DNA from: Epichloe hybrida
Lineage: Eukaryota; Ascomycota; Sordariomycetes; Hypocreales; Clavicipitaceae
Direction of reading: 5' to 3'
Assembly (NCBI GenBank): GCA_019022495.1
Contig: JAFEKR010000001.1
Span: 3,906,001 to 3,970,000, forward strand
Length of the DNA stretch: 64,000 nt
The position numbers were made by a program, and so were the translations under genes. Each line of letters begins with the position of its first letter. The first letter of the stretch is position 1. This document shows positions 28,441 to 39,192 of the stretch, one piece after another. Under the pieces are notes generated by a model. The model was not told where the DNA came from. It saw only the letters and a program-made list of their open reading frames with translations, and searched no databases.

Positions 28441-29157
28441 CTAATGAAATTAGAAGATCACGAAAATAGGAAAAATAGAAGAAAAAGCAGCAGAAGCAGT
28501 AAAAATAGTAATAAGAATAAAGTAATAAGAATAAATCACTAGAGATAAAGAAAGCAATAGAAGTTCTAAAAGTAACTAGAAAATGACAGGAAAAGTAATA
28601 AGGGAATAATAGGAATTACCACTTCCTGTTTTTTGTAAAAAGGAGAGAAGGAGGTAATCTCTCTCTCTTGCTAATAAGCACGGGGCAAATAGCACTAATA
28701 ATAAAGGGGGCAAAAAACAAGCTATAGATACTTATACAAATAGATTAAAGGTCTATTAGATAAAGGGAATATTTATAGAGAAGTTATAGATGTGTTAGCT
28801 AGCTTAGCTAAGGTTATTTAACGTCAGGTTTGAAATAAATGCCTTGCGGCAATAGATTCAGTTAGTTAGTTGGTTTTCTCATAATAGACAATAAAATCAA
28901 TAATTAATAATAATATCCCAGATAGATATAATAAAGTTATATCCCTAAGCCTAAGGGTTAATAGATTAATTCCTTAGAAGCCTAACAAGCCTATAACTAG
29001 GATTCTAGTCTCTTCCTTTAGCATACTTATATAGTTATACCTCTCTACCACAATAACTATTACGGCATAATAAGGGGTAGTAGCAGTGGCGTCTATAGAA
29101 ATATCTCTTCTTATAATACCTAGCTTATCTATAGTTATAAAGTTAACCACTAATTAG

Positions 29158-29415
29158 TGTTAGATACACCAAGGTCCTACGCAGGTAATAAATCCCATAT
29201 AAATTCGAAGTTAATAATAGATAGATAGCTAGCTAGGAAAGAGGGAGAAGAGAGGGAAAGCCTAGATGCTAGAAAAGTGGGCGAAATCCGTATGTAGGGC
29301 ACAAAAGGGGGTGGCGAATTAATGCAGCCAATTATATCGCGTGCATCGCGCCGGACCCATAATTAGTCCGGTCTTTGGCCACGATTGAACCGATGAAGAT
29401 CCGAAGGAATCAACA
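29158..29415 (-). repeat. Right LTR (5' LTR in coding sense) of copia A
   Basis: The LTR is 258 bp, plus-strand TGTTAGATACACC... to ...GGAATCAACA, matching 22,630-22,887 without length change. Its 3' part keeps GTCCGGTCTTTGGCCACGAT where the other copy is mutated, so this copy is closer to the ancestral sequence there. TSD AGTAT follows. Confidence 0.93.
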
Positions 29416-32391
29416 AGTATAAAGAAAAGAAAAGAAAAAGAGTTAGAAAAGCCTTAAACTATAGAATACTATATATAATAAGCATTAGCACCTAATAAGT
29501 AAGCAAGCTACCTATAAGTAAATCATGATAGCAAGGTCTGAATTATAGTAATCACTTAATCTTCACAGACGGATGCCTTGTAATAGATGCTAGTGGCTAA
29601 TAGAGAGAAAGGAGGAGGTAACTAGTAATAGCTACTAATAACCACTCTTAAAATTAACAAAGACTATAAGAATAGGATTAGGGCCATAGGAACTACTTAA
29701 TCTAACCTACTTCTTATATAAGCATATATCCTCTTAACCTTTAAAGTTTTTACTTATACTACCCTTATTCCTAAAATCCTTTTTAACTACGCTAATTTAA
29801 AAATCTAATAAGTAGTTACTATATCCTTTCCTACTATAATAGTTATTCTGTCTATCCTAGAACCTTTTAATCTTACCTAGTAAAATAGAATAGTATAGGG
29901 AGTCTATTATAAACAAGGGTAATTATACTAAAGTGAATAGTAACACTATTGCTTACTTTCCTTATAGCAGGTGCCTTACTATATACTATATTTACGTTTT
30001 AATATATAGATTAGAAAGCCTTTTCTTTAGAGGAATTAAGGAAGGCACTATAGAAATTAATTTAGTTAATCTCTATAGGTAGTAGCTACCTCTATTTTAT
30101 TTATAAAGAGACTAGCTATAGCCTTTGCTAAGATTTAAAGTTTACTAGGATAGTAATAATTTTAACCTAGTAATACTAATTAGGCTAGGATAGATAAATA
30201 TATAATAGCGTAGTTATTTAATAGATATTTACGAATTCCTAAGAAAGGCTTATAAGACTCTAAGTAAAGACTAGCTTAACTAGTTTAAGCTAATAGTAAT
30301 AGGAAGAATTATAGAGCGTAGGCTTAAAGGAAATAGTAGTAGTACTACCCTAAATATTTAAAGTTAGTAAGATAGAAGATTTTAATATAGACATATTATA
30401 ATAATTAATTAGTTTAAAAGCTAGAAGACTCTATACTACCTATTAGCCTATTAATATTAAGCATAGCTATAGTTATAACCCTATTAACCTCTACTCACAT
30501 ATAAGTAATTAATGCCTTATTATAGGATTTACTTTCTTTATAAACTATTAGACTACTTTTATATTTAATAGGAAATAAGGATATCTATACTATTTTAATA
30601 GTATAGATAAGGGATGAATAACTTAGTTCGCTAACTTTACATGCGGATAGGGGTAGATTATATAGCTTATAAATTACCCCTCTGACTTTAAAGTAATTAT
30701 AGTCCTAGTAATAGAGTAGAAAGGAAACTAGGAATATAGGTATGCATGCCTAGGGTTCCTTCTCTAGATAATTCGCTATTAGGTTAGTCACTAAGCAATT
30801 AATCTACTATTAGAAGATTAAAATATACTAAATATATATAATATTAAGTTTAAATAACTACGCACTTTTAGAGGAGACTTAACTATTAACTAACGCTTTA
30901 AACTATACCTTAAAGACTAGATAGTAACTAATAATATCCTAGACCTAAAGTATAGCTATGTAAAAGCACTTAAAAGAACTATAAGAGTTCTATAAGATAT
31001 AGCTATAAATAAACTTAGAATAGGAGATTAATTACTAAGGGAATTATTATACTAGAAGGACTTTAACCTCTAACACTTAATATAATATATAGTAAAATAC
31101 TTAATACCTTACTTTATAACCTAGATAGTTAGTAGAGAACTCCCTATTAGCGCTATACTTATGCCTTAGAAGCTTTAAGTTACTAATAAGAGTTATCTAA
31201 TTAAATAGTATACTAATATAGCAAAGCATAATAAGCTTTATATTTAGGATTTCTAGTAACTTATAGCTTATATCTTTACTAGTAACCCTAAAGTCTTTAA
31301 TATTAGTATATAAGAAATACTATATAATTAGGAAAGATAAATATAGTAAGACACTAAAGGAGTTTTACCCCTAGTTAAACTAAAAGAGCTAAGATTAAGT
31401 AGAAAGAGAAGTTATTATTTATTATAAGTATTTTCATTAGTATTATTATCTATTATTAGATAAGAAGTAATGCTAGTGTCCTTAGCTTTAAAGCTTAAAG
31501 CACTCTAATAAGGAAGATAAGATTAAATATCTAATATTACTAAATAAGCTCTCTAAAAATAGTAAGTAATAATAAGTAAGTTACTGCAATTAGACATAGA
31601 AGACTAGCTAAGGTTACTGTAAATCCATGGAGTTATTAGATAAGAGTAAGTGTATAGCTATAGAACCTTAGCTAAGTAAGCGGAAGAAAAGATAACTTAA
31701 TAACTACTTAGGGATATAGGATAAGCTATAATAATTAATCTCCTTCCTTTTCTTAGGGTATAGAGAGTGGTATAAAGAAAAATCATTATATATTTACTAA
31801 TATTATTTATATACACGTCTGTGGTACCGCCTAGCCTAGTCCCTTGTGGAACATAGGCTAAGATTATTAAAGCTTACTAATAGGAGAAAAAGCATACCTA
31901 AGGATTATTTAATTAATACAAAACCTAAGAAAAGAGAGTAGTATAGTAGGATATAAAGCGCTTTACTATCTATACCCTATTGCTAATATTACCTACTACA
32001 CGCCTATGAATACTAAAGACGCTAAAGCTCTCTTGAGAAATGAGGAATTTAGGTCTTTAGCTAGGGAGGTCTTATTTACCTTCTCTTTTTCCCTCTTTAC
32101 TTTATATAATTTTCTCTTTTTTTTTTTTTTTTTCCTTTCTTCCTTATATCTTTACCTTTTTTACCTTTTTATTCTTTTAGTTTTCTCTTTTACTTACCTT
32201 AATACTCCTGTTTCCTACTATATAAGATTTAGTTACATAAGATTAATTAGCCTAGGTCTATATATAATAGATTAAATAGTTCCTCTACCCTTTTTTATAT
32301 AAGATTAGTCGCTAACTATACTTATAAGGCGCTTTTAGGTTTTAGTGTGTATAACTAGTTAGGGGTAACTAGTGTATACCTAGGGAGGTGT
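29416..32391 (+). other. Gypsy D 3' region, no recognised product
   Basis: About 3 kb lie between copia A and the 3' LTR of D. Taken with about 21,150-22,629, this makes some 4.4 kb downstream of integrase. One plus-strand frame stays co-linear from about 30,487 to 31,010 if TAA and TAG are read through (for example GSFSRQFAIRLVTKQL). It resembles no copia or gypsy domain I know. A short 89-codon ORF at 32,006-32,275 runs into a T16 tract and is probably spurious. Possible explanations are a long third ORF of D or a further nested element whose ends I could not find. Confidence 0.5.
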
Positions 32392-32846
32392 TATATGCTA
32401 TAAGATACGCGCCTAAAAAGGTAATTATAATAATAAGTACTAGGGTTTAGGGATAGGAGTATTATAATAAGGGATAATAATATTAGTTATCTAGGTAATA
32501 GGATTATTTAATTTATAAAGGGACCGCTTGTAAATAGACTCTTTAATAGTAATTCACGTACCTTACGAGATTCTTAAGATTACCTTAAGTTTACTTTACT
32601 TAAGATTATACCTATGTTTACTATAAGATAAATTAAGAAGATACCTTCCCTTATTTATTTAAGATGTCACTTCTAATCTAATAGACTATTTAATCTTGGA
32701 TATCTCTGTACGACAAGATAGTCCTTGCCGTTGTTATGATTAATACCGTCAAGTTAATCGACCCCTCTGTTATGTGTAGGCTCTAGAGCTACTCGCGATT
32801 GTGGGCTAGCATCGTGTCTTTTAGGGTGTTGTTTTCCGCTTGACAA
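32392..32846 (+). repeat. 3' LTR of gypsy D
   Basis: The LTR is 455 bp, beginning TATATGCTATAAG (from TGTGTGCCGTAAG) and ending GCTTGACAA. It is co-linear with 7,365-7,819. A purine-rich AGGGAGG lies just upstream as a candidate polypurine tract. The TSD ACTAC follows and copia B coding sequence resumes at once. Confidence 0.9.
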
Positions 32847-35153
32847 ACTACTAATAAAAAGACTTATATAGTTAATATACCCTATAGCCTAGTAAAGTTT
32901 TACTTTATAGTAATAAAGCCTTACTATAAAGACTTATATATTATAAAGGGACTAGAGTAGTAGGAGATAAAGCCTAGTAATATAAAGAAAGAAGTAATTA
33001 TATAACTAATTACTACTACTAAAAGAGATTCCTTAATAGAAGGAGGTAAAGAGCTATAAGCACTAGCTAAGAGAAAATAAGGGAGATTAAGAAAGGCCCT
33101 TATAGTTTAATTTATAAGCGTAGAAAAGTCTAAAGAAAAGGCTTATAAAGCCTAGAAGGCCTTAAAGGGAAGCTATTAAGTTAAAGACTTACTACCTTAT
33201 CCTAAAGGAATAAAAGTAAGGAAAAAAAGACCTTATAGCCCTAAGAAAAACATTAGCCTAATTTAGCTTTATATACTTATAAATAAAGATTAGGAGAAGG
33301 CCTTTATTTAAGAAGCTATAGCTAAAGGGATACTAAATATAGTATTCCTTATAGTAAAGGAAGAGGCTAATTAAAACCTTACTCTTTAACTCTACTAAAA
33401 AAGGAAGATTATAACCCTAGGAAAACCCTTTAAGTAATCTAATTAAGCTAAGATTAATGCTTTATAAGCTTATAATATATTTAAATTTATTAAGTATAAC
33501 CTAGTAAAGCATAGAGGTTATAGAATCTTTAATTCTTGTATAATTAGAGAGATTAAAGGTAAAGGAATAGACTTGCTATACAAGAAATCCTGCCTTATTA
33601 TATAAGGCTATAATAACAAAGGAAAGGAATTTATCCTAATATAATCGCTAACAATTTAACAAGCAAGCTAACGACTTATTATAGCTATTACTTTATTATT
33701 AAGAAGAAGAGGCATTTACCTTTAGATTCGCGATATTACATAAGCCTACACTTAATCACACACAGTGCTAATAAGGCTAATTATTATAAGATTACTAAAG
33801 TAAATTACATATCTCTTTCTAGAAAGGACTATAATTAAATTAATTAGACCTCTTTATGGGATTATAGAGGCTAGAACCTACTAGTAAGTAATGTACTTCT
33901 GTTACTATAGGGATAACCTTAATATAATAACCTTAACTTATAATCCCTACTTATTAATTACAGCCCTGAATAATAAGAATCTCTTTAGTATTATTAGAAT
34001 ATAAACTAATAATATATTAGGCCTAAGTAATAATAACTTCTTCTAAAAAGAAAAGAAAGAGCTCTAGAAGGCTAATTTTATAGCTAAAGAAAAGTAATAA
34101 TTAACCACTAAGAATTCCCTTATCTTTAATGGTTATATCTTAACCTAAAATACTAATAACTTACTAATATTAACCTAGAAAGGCTAGAGTTAGAAGATTA
34201 AGGAAGTTAATCCTTAATCCCTAATAGCAAAGCAAGACTATATAGAATAATAAGCCTAAGGAAGCTATATTATAACTATATATTAACTAGAGGCTTCCTA
34301 TAACCTATTAATTATAGCTTAATACTAAGAACCCTCTAAGGAAGATATTATATACCTTAATAAACACCTTAAGTAATAGATTAAGAATTAATAATATAAA
34401 CTATAATATATTCCTTTAGTTCTTAAGGAGGCAAAGCTCTTTATATTTGTAAATAGATTACTTACTAATAATAAGGATTTAAGCTTATAGATTAGATACG
34501 TGATTGTGATTAGCAATAAGATAATATAAGATAATAATACCTTTATTATAAAAGGCAACATTATTACATATAGCTTAATAAAAAGCAAGAGAGTCACTTA
34601 TAGTGCGCTTGCCTCTAAGTTATATAGCATGGTTTAAGGCGTAGATATTGCCTACGCGATTTCTATAACTTTATATTAGATTACGAATTAATTAAAGATG
34701 CCTTAAATTCCTATGATTCTTTATACTAATTCCTTTTTATTATATAAATATCTTATAAAGCTAGGAACTATAAAGGAGAAAAGACTAATAATTAATATTA
34801 TAGCTCTTTATTAATTATATAAGAGGCATAAGATCTATAAAGTCAGGTAAATTAATAGCAATGACAATCTAGCAGATATAATAATAAAAGTATTGCTGAA
34901 TTTATTACTTTCCTCTTTAATTAATTAAAATGAATTAATAATTCGTGTTAAAGGATAGGTAAAGAGACCTATAATATTAGGAGATAGGAGCTTAGGTAAG
35001 GACTAATAGATTAATTTAATTAACTAATGCCATAATAGCTAATTAGAGCAGCGGATTCCTATTAAGGGATTTACTTATATACACTTTCCTTTAATTTACT
35101 TTTTATTACATTTTTAAGCTCTTTAGCTATAAAGGAAAAAGAGAGACTACTAG
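32847..35153 (+). mobile_element. Copia B, right internal piece (RT and RNase H)
   Basis: This is the continuation of 5,545-7,364 after the D insertion, plus strand. RT begins in earnest near 33,440, passes the motif IQQASQRLII near 33,650 and continues to about 34,500. RNase H is seen at about 34,550-34,900 (LASKLYSMV, then RHKIYKVRQINSNDN). The copy is co-linear with the minus-strand copia A, at about 25,230 down to about 22,890. Heavy RIP stops make it inactive. Confidence 0.85.
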
Positions 35154-35419
35154 TATTAATTCCTTTAGATCTTTATTAGTTTAATTGTGGCTAAAGACCG
35201 GACTAAATTATAAGTCTAGCGCGATATATGTAATGTAATTAGCTGCATTAATTCACTACCCCCTCTTTTGCCTTACATACGGGTTTCGCTTACTTTCCTA
35301 GTATCTAGACTTTCCCTCTCTTTTCCCTCTTTCCTTCCTAGCTAATTCAATTAACTATCATTGACTTTAATCATACGGGATTACCCTTATACCTGCGTAG
35401 GACCTTGGTGTAACTAATA
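35154..35419 (+). repeat. 3' LTR of copia B
   Basis: The LTR is about 266 bp and is the reverse complement of the copia A LTRs. It starts TATTAATTCC (from TGTTGATTCC) and ends GGTGTAACTAATA (from GGTGTATCTAACA), with a few small indels. The next five bases are AGTAT and match the gypsy-family sequence AGTATATTACTAGC seen uninterrupted at 36,603, so B was inserted into gypsy G at that point. Confidence 0.85.
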
Positions 35420-35749
35420 AGTATATTACTAGCTATAGTATTACCCTTATTTCGTAAGTCCTTAGGAATATATAGTATTACTTTAGTAAATTAAGTAGTT
35501 CTCTCTCTTATATTACTCTTAGGTAGCTAGTAAGAGAAGCTTTAAAATTATAAAAATAAGGGATAGCTAGGTAAGAGGTATAGGGGTACTTATATATTAA
35601 CTAAAGCTTACTAGGTCTAAGTGTGTTATATATATAAGTCATAGGCTTATAGCTAGTAACTTGCTAGTGTTACGTAAACCTAGCCCTAGGGCATAGTGCG
35701 CTTATCTAGTGGTGCGCTGGCGCGCTAGTGTTATAAGTAAGGCCTCACA
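35420..35749 (-). mobile_element. Gypsy G fragment: LTR and leader
   Basis: This is a minus-strand piece of the gypsy E family: leader 35,420-35,548 and LTR 35,549-35,749 (201 bp, ending CCTCACA on the plus strand). It is truncated on its left by the insertion of copia B; the rest of G must lie left of the window. On its right it abuts internal gag sequence of gypsy F rather than unique DNA, so G is itself inserted in F. Confidence 0.8.
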
Positions 35750-36932
35750 TAAACTTAATAGAACTCTAACCCTTCTTTTACTTTATGTTCTCTAGTTACG
35801 TAGCTATTTGTGTATTATAACTTATAGAGTCCTTAAGTAATATAAGGGTTTATTCCTAGAACTTATCCTAGTTATCTTTAAGGTGATTATAGCTATTAGC
35901 TAGTTATTCTTTAACATATTAGTCCTATCTAGCCTAATAGTTTGTATATATATAGTTAAGTATAAAGAGAATCTTTTAGTTATTATAATAGTACTTTTTC
36001 TTTACCCTCTTAAAGGTATAGTTAAGGTTATTAAGCTATATCTTATACTTCTATAGGTTTATAAGGTATTTGTTGGTTTCACAGGGTATTGAATTCAATG
36101 TAATAAGGTTGTGAGCCTAAAGAATAGTATTATTATTGATTATCTATTCTAGGCTACGTTATGTGTATATAGAAAGAGAAGTTAAAAGCTAGAATTCGTA
36201 ATAATAGAAGAGAAAGGGGGCCGCGCGTTTGTAGCCCCACATTTCCTAGCTAATTAACGGGCTAGGTTACGGGTCACGTGTAGGGCTTACGCGCGGCCCA
36301 AGCTTTTGCTAGGTAATTACGGCTGCGACGCGCGATTGATATCACCTTTGTTCTAACAGTATTAGAGTTCTATAATATTTTAAACCTTAACTTCTTAACT
36401 ACTAAGACTTAAGGATATACTAGCCTTTTAACCCCTTTTTATTAGCTCTCCTTTTTTATAAAGTAATAGTAAGTTAGTAAGTTCTTATTCCTATTTTTAT
36501 AATTCTTAAAGTTACTTAAGATAAGTAATTTACTCCTAAATTACTACCTTTTCTACCCTTATAATAAAGGATTTAGTCTTAGATAAGGTTCTTATAAAAT
36601 ATAGTATATTACTAGCTATAGTATTACCTTTATTTAGTAAGTCTTAGGGAATATATAGTATTACTTTAGTAAATTAAGTAATTCTTCTCCTTATATTACT
36701 CTTAGGTAACTAGTAAAAGAAGCTTTAGAATTATAAAAATAAAGAATAGCTAAGTAAAAGGTATAGGGGCACTTATATATTAACTAAAGCTTACTAGGTT
36801 TAAGTGTGTTATATATACAAGTTATAGGCTTATAGCTAGTAACTTGCTAGTGTTACATAAACTTAGCCCTAGGGCGTGGTGCGCCTGTCTAGTGGTGCGC
36901 TAGCGCGCTAGTGTTATAAGTGGGGCCTCACA
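35750..36932 (-). mobile_element. Gypsy F fragment: 5' LTR and 5' internal region
   Basis: This is a minus-strand piece of the gypsy E family, matching E at about 11,500 down to 10,619. Its 5' LTR is 36,732-36,932 (201 bp). The internal part is split by a solo LTR at 36,071-36,358 and ends at 35,750 where G was inserted; the remainder lies left of the window. Position 36,933 is therefore the outer edge of the whole nested stack, and the TSD on the far side is not visible here. Confidence 0.82.
36071..36358. repeat. Solo LTR with TSD GTATT
   Basis: A 288-bp sequence has TGTTGG...TTCTAACA termini and a perfect 5-bp duplication GTATT (36,066-36,070 and 36,359-36,363). It interrupts gypsy F: E reads straight across the same site. 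It has no similarity to the other LTR families here. It keeps a GC-rich core (GGCCGCGCG, ACGGGTCACGTG, GCGCGGCCC) and looks much less mutated than its host, as expected of a sequence present in few copies or inserted late. Orientation is not determined. Confidence 0.85.
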
Positions 36933-37916
36933 CTCCTTTACATTTAAATCTAGCTAATAGTCTATTTTCCCTAAAGGGTTTAAGAGTTTAACTTATTATA
37001 ACTATAGTAAGAGAGATATAAATAAAGTAAAAGCTAAGGTTCTTAGTTATAGCTAGGGAACTACTACTTAAAGGTAGGTATATAAAGGTCTTAAACTTTA
37101 ACCTCCTATATCCCTTATAGGTAGTTCTTATTTAAATACCTTACTATATACACATAGCTATCTAGTAGCTACTTAGTTATTTGTGTAACCTAAGGCTTAT
37201 CTAAGGGCTCTATCATGTGACCTTCCTGTCCATGGCTCCCTAGCCTCCGTGCTCCTAACAATAAGAAGCATAAGGGACATACTTATTACATTAATTTATA
37301 GTATAAATAGATTATATAAAAAGCTTATAAAGGGGAATTTTATCTTTAATAGATTAGCATAGATTAAATAATAGCTAATAGGTTTACAAAAGGCCTAGAA
37401 TGTGTTAAATATAATAACTTTATATGCCTTCTTTATATAATAAAGGCATAGGACTTTATAAAGAAAAAGACTTTAAAGGACTTATAGATAGCCTTATTTT
37501 TTGTTTTTCTTTTCTTCCTTATATTATTAGCTAGATCTATTACTAGGGGTAGTGTTAAAAATCACAGCCTTATATCACAGCCTTAGGCATTATATTATTA
37601 GATTCTTTGCTTAATAATGCATCTTCCTATCTTACGTTTATAATGATGTTTGTTATTATAATTCATTAAAGGCTTTACTTAAAGACCTTAATTTACTACT
37701 TATAGATTTAAAGCTATAATAGCTTCTCTTTTGCCTTGTTAAATTCCTAGATAGTAATTCCACATTATCTTCTCTTTTCATCGCTCTTTGCCACCAAATC
37801 ACTCCACAGCTGTCATCAATCAACTCGTGCACAGTCTTGGCCTTCAGGTCAGTCACTCATGAGCCATCTTTGACTCCCTAGCAATAACCTCGGTTTCTCA
37901 CAATGCCCATGTGCAG
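36933..37916. other. AT-rich flank of the transposon stack
   Basis: No gene or LTR is recognised. Composition stays transposon-like to about 37,650 and then rises to gene-like by 37,790. A short direct repeat of ATCACAGCCTTA lies near 37,560-37,587. The stretch may be unique DNA mutated by RIP spreading from F, or an older unrecognised repeat. ORFs here are short and show no family features. Confidence 0.6.
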
Positions 37917-38692
37917 ATGTCCAAAGTTTCAACAGTCGCATACAGCGAAGACTACCAATATACCTACAACAACTACCTGTTTCAAGTGCATCTAGCTGTC
38001 CCTGCCATATCGTCTTCATTCCCAGGCTTACAACCTGGCATTTCCCCAGCGCCGTCTGATGGGATAACATCTTTGCTCATCAAGCTCAGCGACGGTGCAG
38101 CAGAGGTAAATATCACCAATCGCGTAGAAAATGACGTCACCTCCCAGTATCTGGTCCGTAAATTCATGGCACGGGCTGGGCTGGGCTTGCTGATCCCAGC
38201 CGTCCACGCATGGGCACCAGCCAAGATCCAGGCTGACTCGGGAGCTGATGCTACTGCAAACGGTTCCCCGTGGCTGGCGGGCCCGAGACAGTGCTTTCCA
38301 ACGTTGAACAGCACCATAAATGCCTAATTCACGGTGACTTTTGTACGTGAGCTCCCTTACATTCGACCCTCGCGCCCGAATCTTCCCATGGCTGACCTGA
38401 CATGCTATTCAGGACCAACAACATCTTGTTTGATGAAAGCACCAAACAAGTCATTGCCATTCTGGATTTTGACTGGTGTACTGCTTCCAACCCCTTCGAC
38501 GAGTTTCTGCTTTCCTTGTACGACATCAGCTGCAACATCACTTACGGGCAGGCCAAAACTGACATGGCGCTACTCTCGGGAGACTTCACGCAACCACCTA
38601 CCCTGGAACAGGACGAGGAAGAGAACTGGGACATGGCCGAGATGTGGAATGCCACAATGGAGAAGCAGTTCTCGTGCTTTGTTGATTTATAA
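37917..38692 (+). pseudogene. APH-type kinase pseudogene with internal deletion
   Basis: This is a remnant of a fungal aminoglycoside-phosphotransferase-fold (protein-kinase-like) protein of unknown substrate. Exon 1 opens at ATG 37,917 and holds the N-lobe start (YSEDYQYTYNNYLF, then RVENDVTSQYLVRKFMARAG). Around 38,240-38,285 roughly 120 expected residues are missing and the frame shifts by one base. The catalytic part then follows: CLIHGDF, an intron best placed at 38,347-38,412, then TNNILFDES and ILDFDW, which carry the catalytic-loop and Mg-binding aspartates. It stops at 38,690-38,692, short of the usual C-terminus. Codon use is normal and not RIP-like. It lies next to the AT-rich island and upstream of another gene fragment. 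It is almost certainly not functional. Confidence 0.75.
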
Positions 38693-38698
38693 AATTAG

Positions 38699-39094
38699 CT
38701 GACTTACAGATACCATTGGGGTTTTCTCATTGGGCCGAAGGACGAGGACAAGGCACAAACTCCCGGTTTGCGATGCCATGTGAAGAACCATCCTATTGAT
38801 GGTTGGGTCTACGAAGAAGCTGAGCTGGAAAATGTGAAAAGCACTGCTAGTCTCCTCGCACGATTTGTTATTGCAAAAATTGAGAATGAAAAACGACTTT
38901 TGAAAATCCTAAGGAAAACAGCTATTATACAAGGCGATCCTAACTTCCGTTGCCGGACTTGGATAGCAGATGCGTTGTCGAGGATATCAAAAGCAGAACC
39001 CAAGGTTATCGGAACTTCGGAGTTGGACTGGAATAAAATAGAGCGAAATGCTAGGCGCTACATCGAGAAGAAAGTTGCCGAGGGGAGACATTAG
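38699..39094 (+). pseudogene. 5'-truncated fungal protein of unknown function
   Basis: An open frame from 38,699 to the stop at 39,092-39,094 has no usable start codon. Recognisable is the second half of a fungal-specific uncharacterised family, possibly the one catalogued as DUF6914 (family number from memory). Visible signatures are YHWGFLIGPKDED at the start, LLARFVIAKIENE in the middle and GDPNFRCRTWIADALSRI near the end. Members normally have an N-terminal strand before YHW; it is absent. A splice acceptor (CTGAC, then TTACAG, ending at 38,709) precedes it, so the missing exon was lost. The APH fragment ends 7 bp upstream of this open frame, so two unrelated gene remnants are joined here. 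Non-function is inferred. Confidence 0.6.
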
Positions 39095-39192
39095 AGGTTG
39101 ATCGAATGTTCGAGCCAAAACCAACCTGGGATATGATGGAGCAGAAAGAGATTATACCTTGACTTTCGAAAGCGAGGTTCTCCGAGAAGCAA

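Larger units (their letters stand above)
22630..29415 (-). mobile_element. Copia A: complete Ty1/copia element inserted in D
   Basis: It is 6,786 bp, with 258-bp LTRs at both ends and a perfect TSD AGTAT (22,625-22,629 and 29,416-29,420). Coding is on the minus strand. It is the same family as copia B, whose LTR is in opposite orientation at 35,154-35,419. It is the least AT-biased element in the island, and its two LTRs keep long identical blocks. I therefore judge it one of the youngest insertions, consistent with its innermost position in the nest. Confidence 0.93.
7365..32846 (+). mobile_element. Gypsy D: large Ty3/gypsy element carrying two nested elements
   Basis: It is defined by a 455-bp direct LTR pair (7,365-7,819 and 32,392-32,846) flanked by the 5-bp duplication ACTAC (7,360-7,364 and 32,847-32,851). 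It is inserted into copia B. Removing elements E and A with one TSD copy each leaves about 12.1 kb, long for a fungal gypsy element. Gag lies before E; protease, RT, RNase H and integrase lie between E and A; about 4.4 kb of sequence after integrase, split by A, has no recognised function. All coding frames are broken by RIP-type stops. The LTR ends in ACAA if the TSD is exactly five bases, one base past the usual CA. Confidence 0.85.
1..37750. other. AT-rich, RIP-mutated transposon island
   Basis: The whole stretch is dominated by TA, TAA, TAG and TTA, with CpA and TpG strongly depleted, and no ORF longer than about 90 codons. Where two copies of one repeat can be aligned (LTR pairs below), the differences are almost all C/T or G/A transitions, mostly CpA to TpA or the complement. 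That is the known signature of repeat-induced point mutation in filamentous ascomycetes. Reading TAA and TAG as former CAA, CAG or TGG restores recognisable copia and gypsy Pol proteins. Composition returns to gene-like between about 37,650 and 37,790. I infer silent heterochromatin; that is not shown by the sequence itself. Confidence 0.93.

Noticed and set aside
29416..32391. Possible tyrosine-recombinase (DUF3435, Starship captain) remnant in the unassigned part of gypsy D
   Set aside because: The continuous frame at 30,487-31,010 showed none of the R-H-R-Y-type segments or other family blocks I could recall, so I left it unassigned rather than claim a giant mobile element.
1..37750. Centromere or CRISPR-like array
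   Set aside because: AT-richness is explained by RIP on identified retrotransposons. No spaced short direct repeats were seen, and a centromere cannot be claimed from composition alone.
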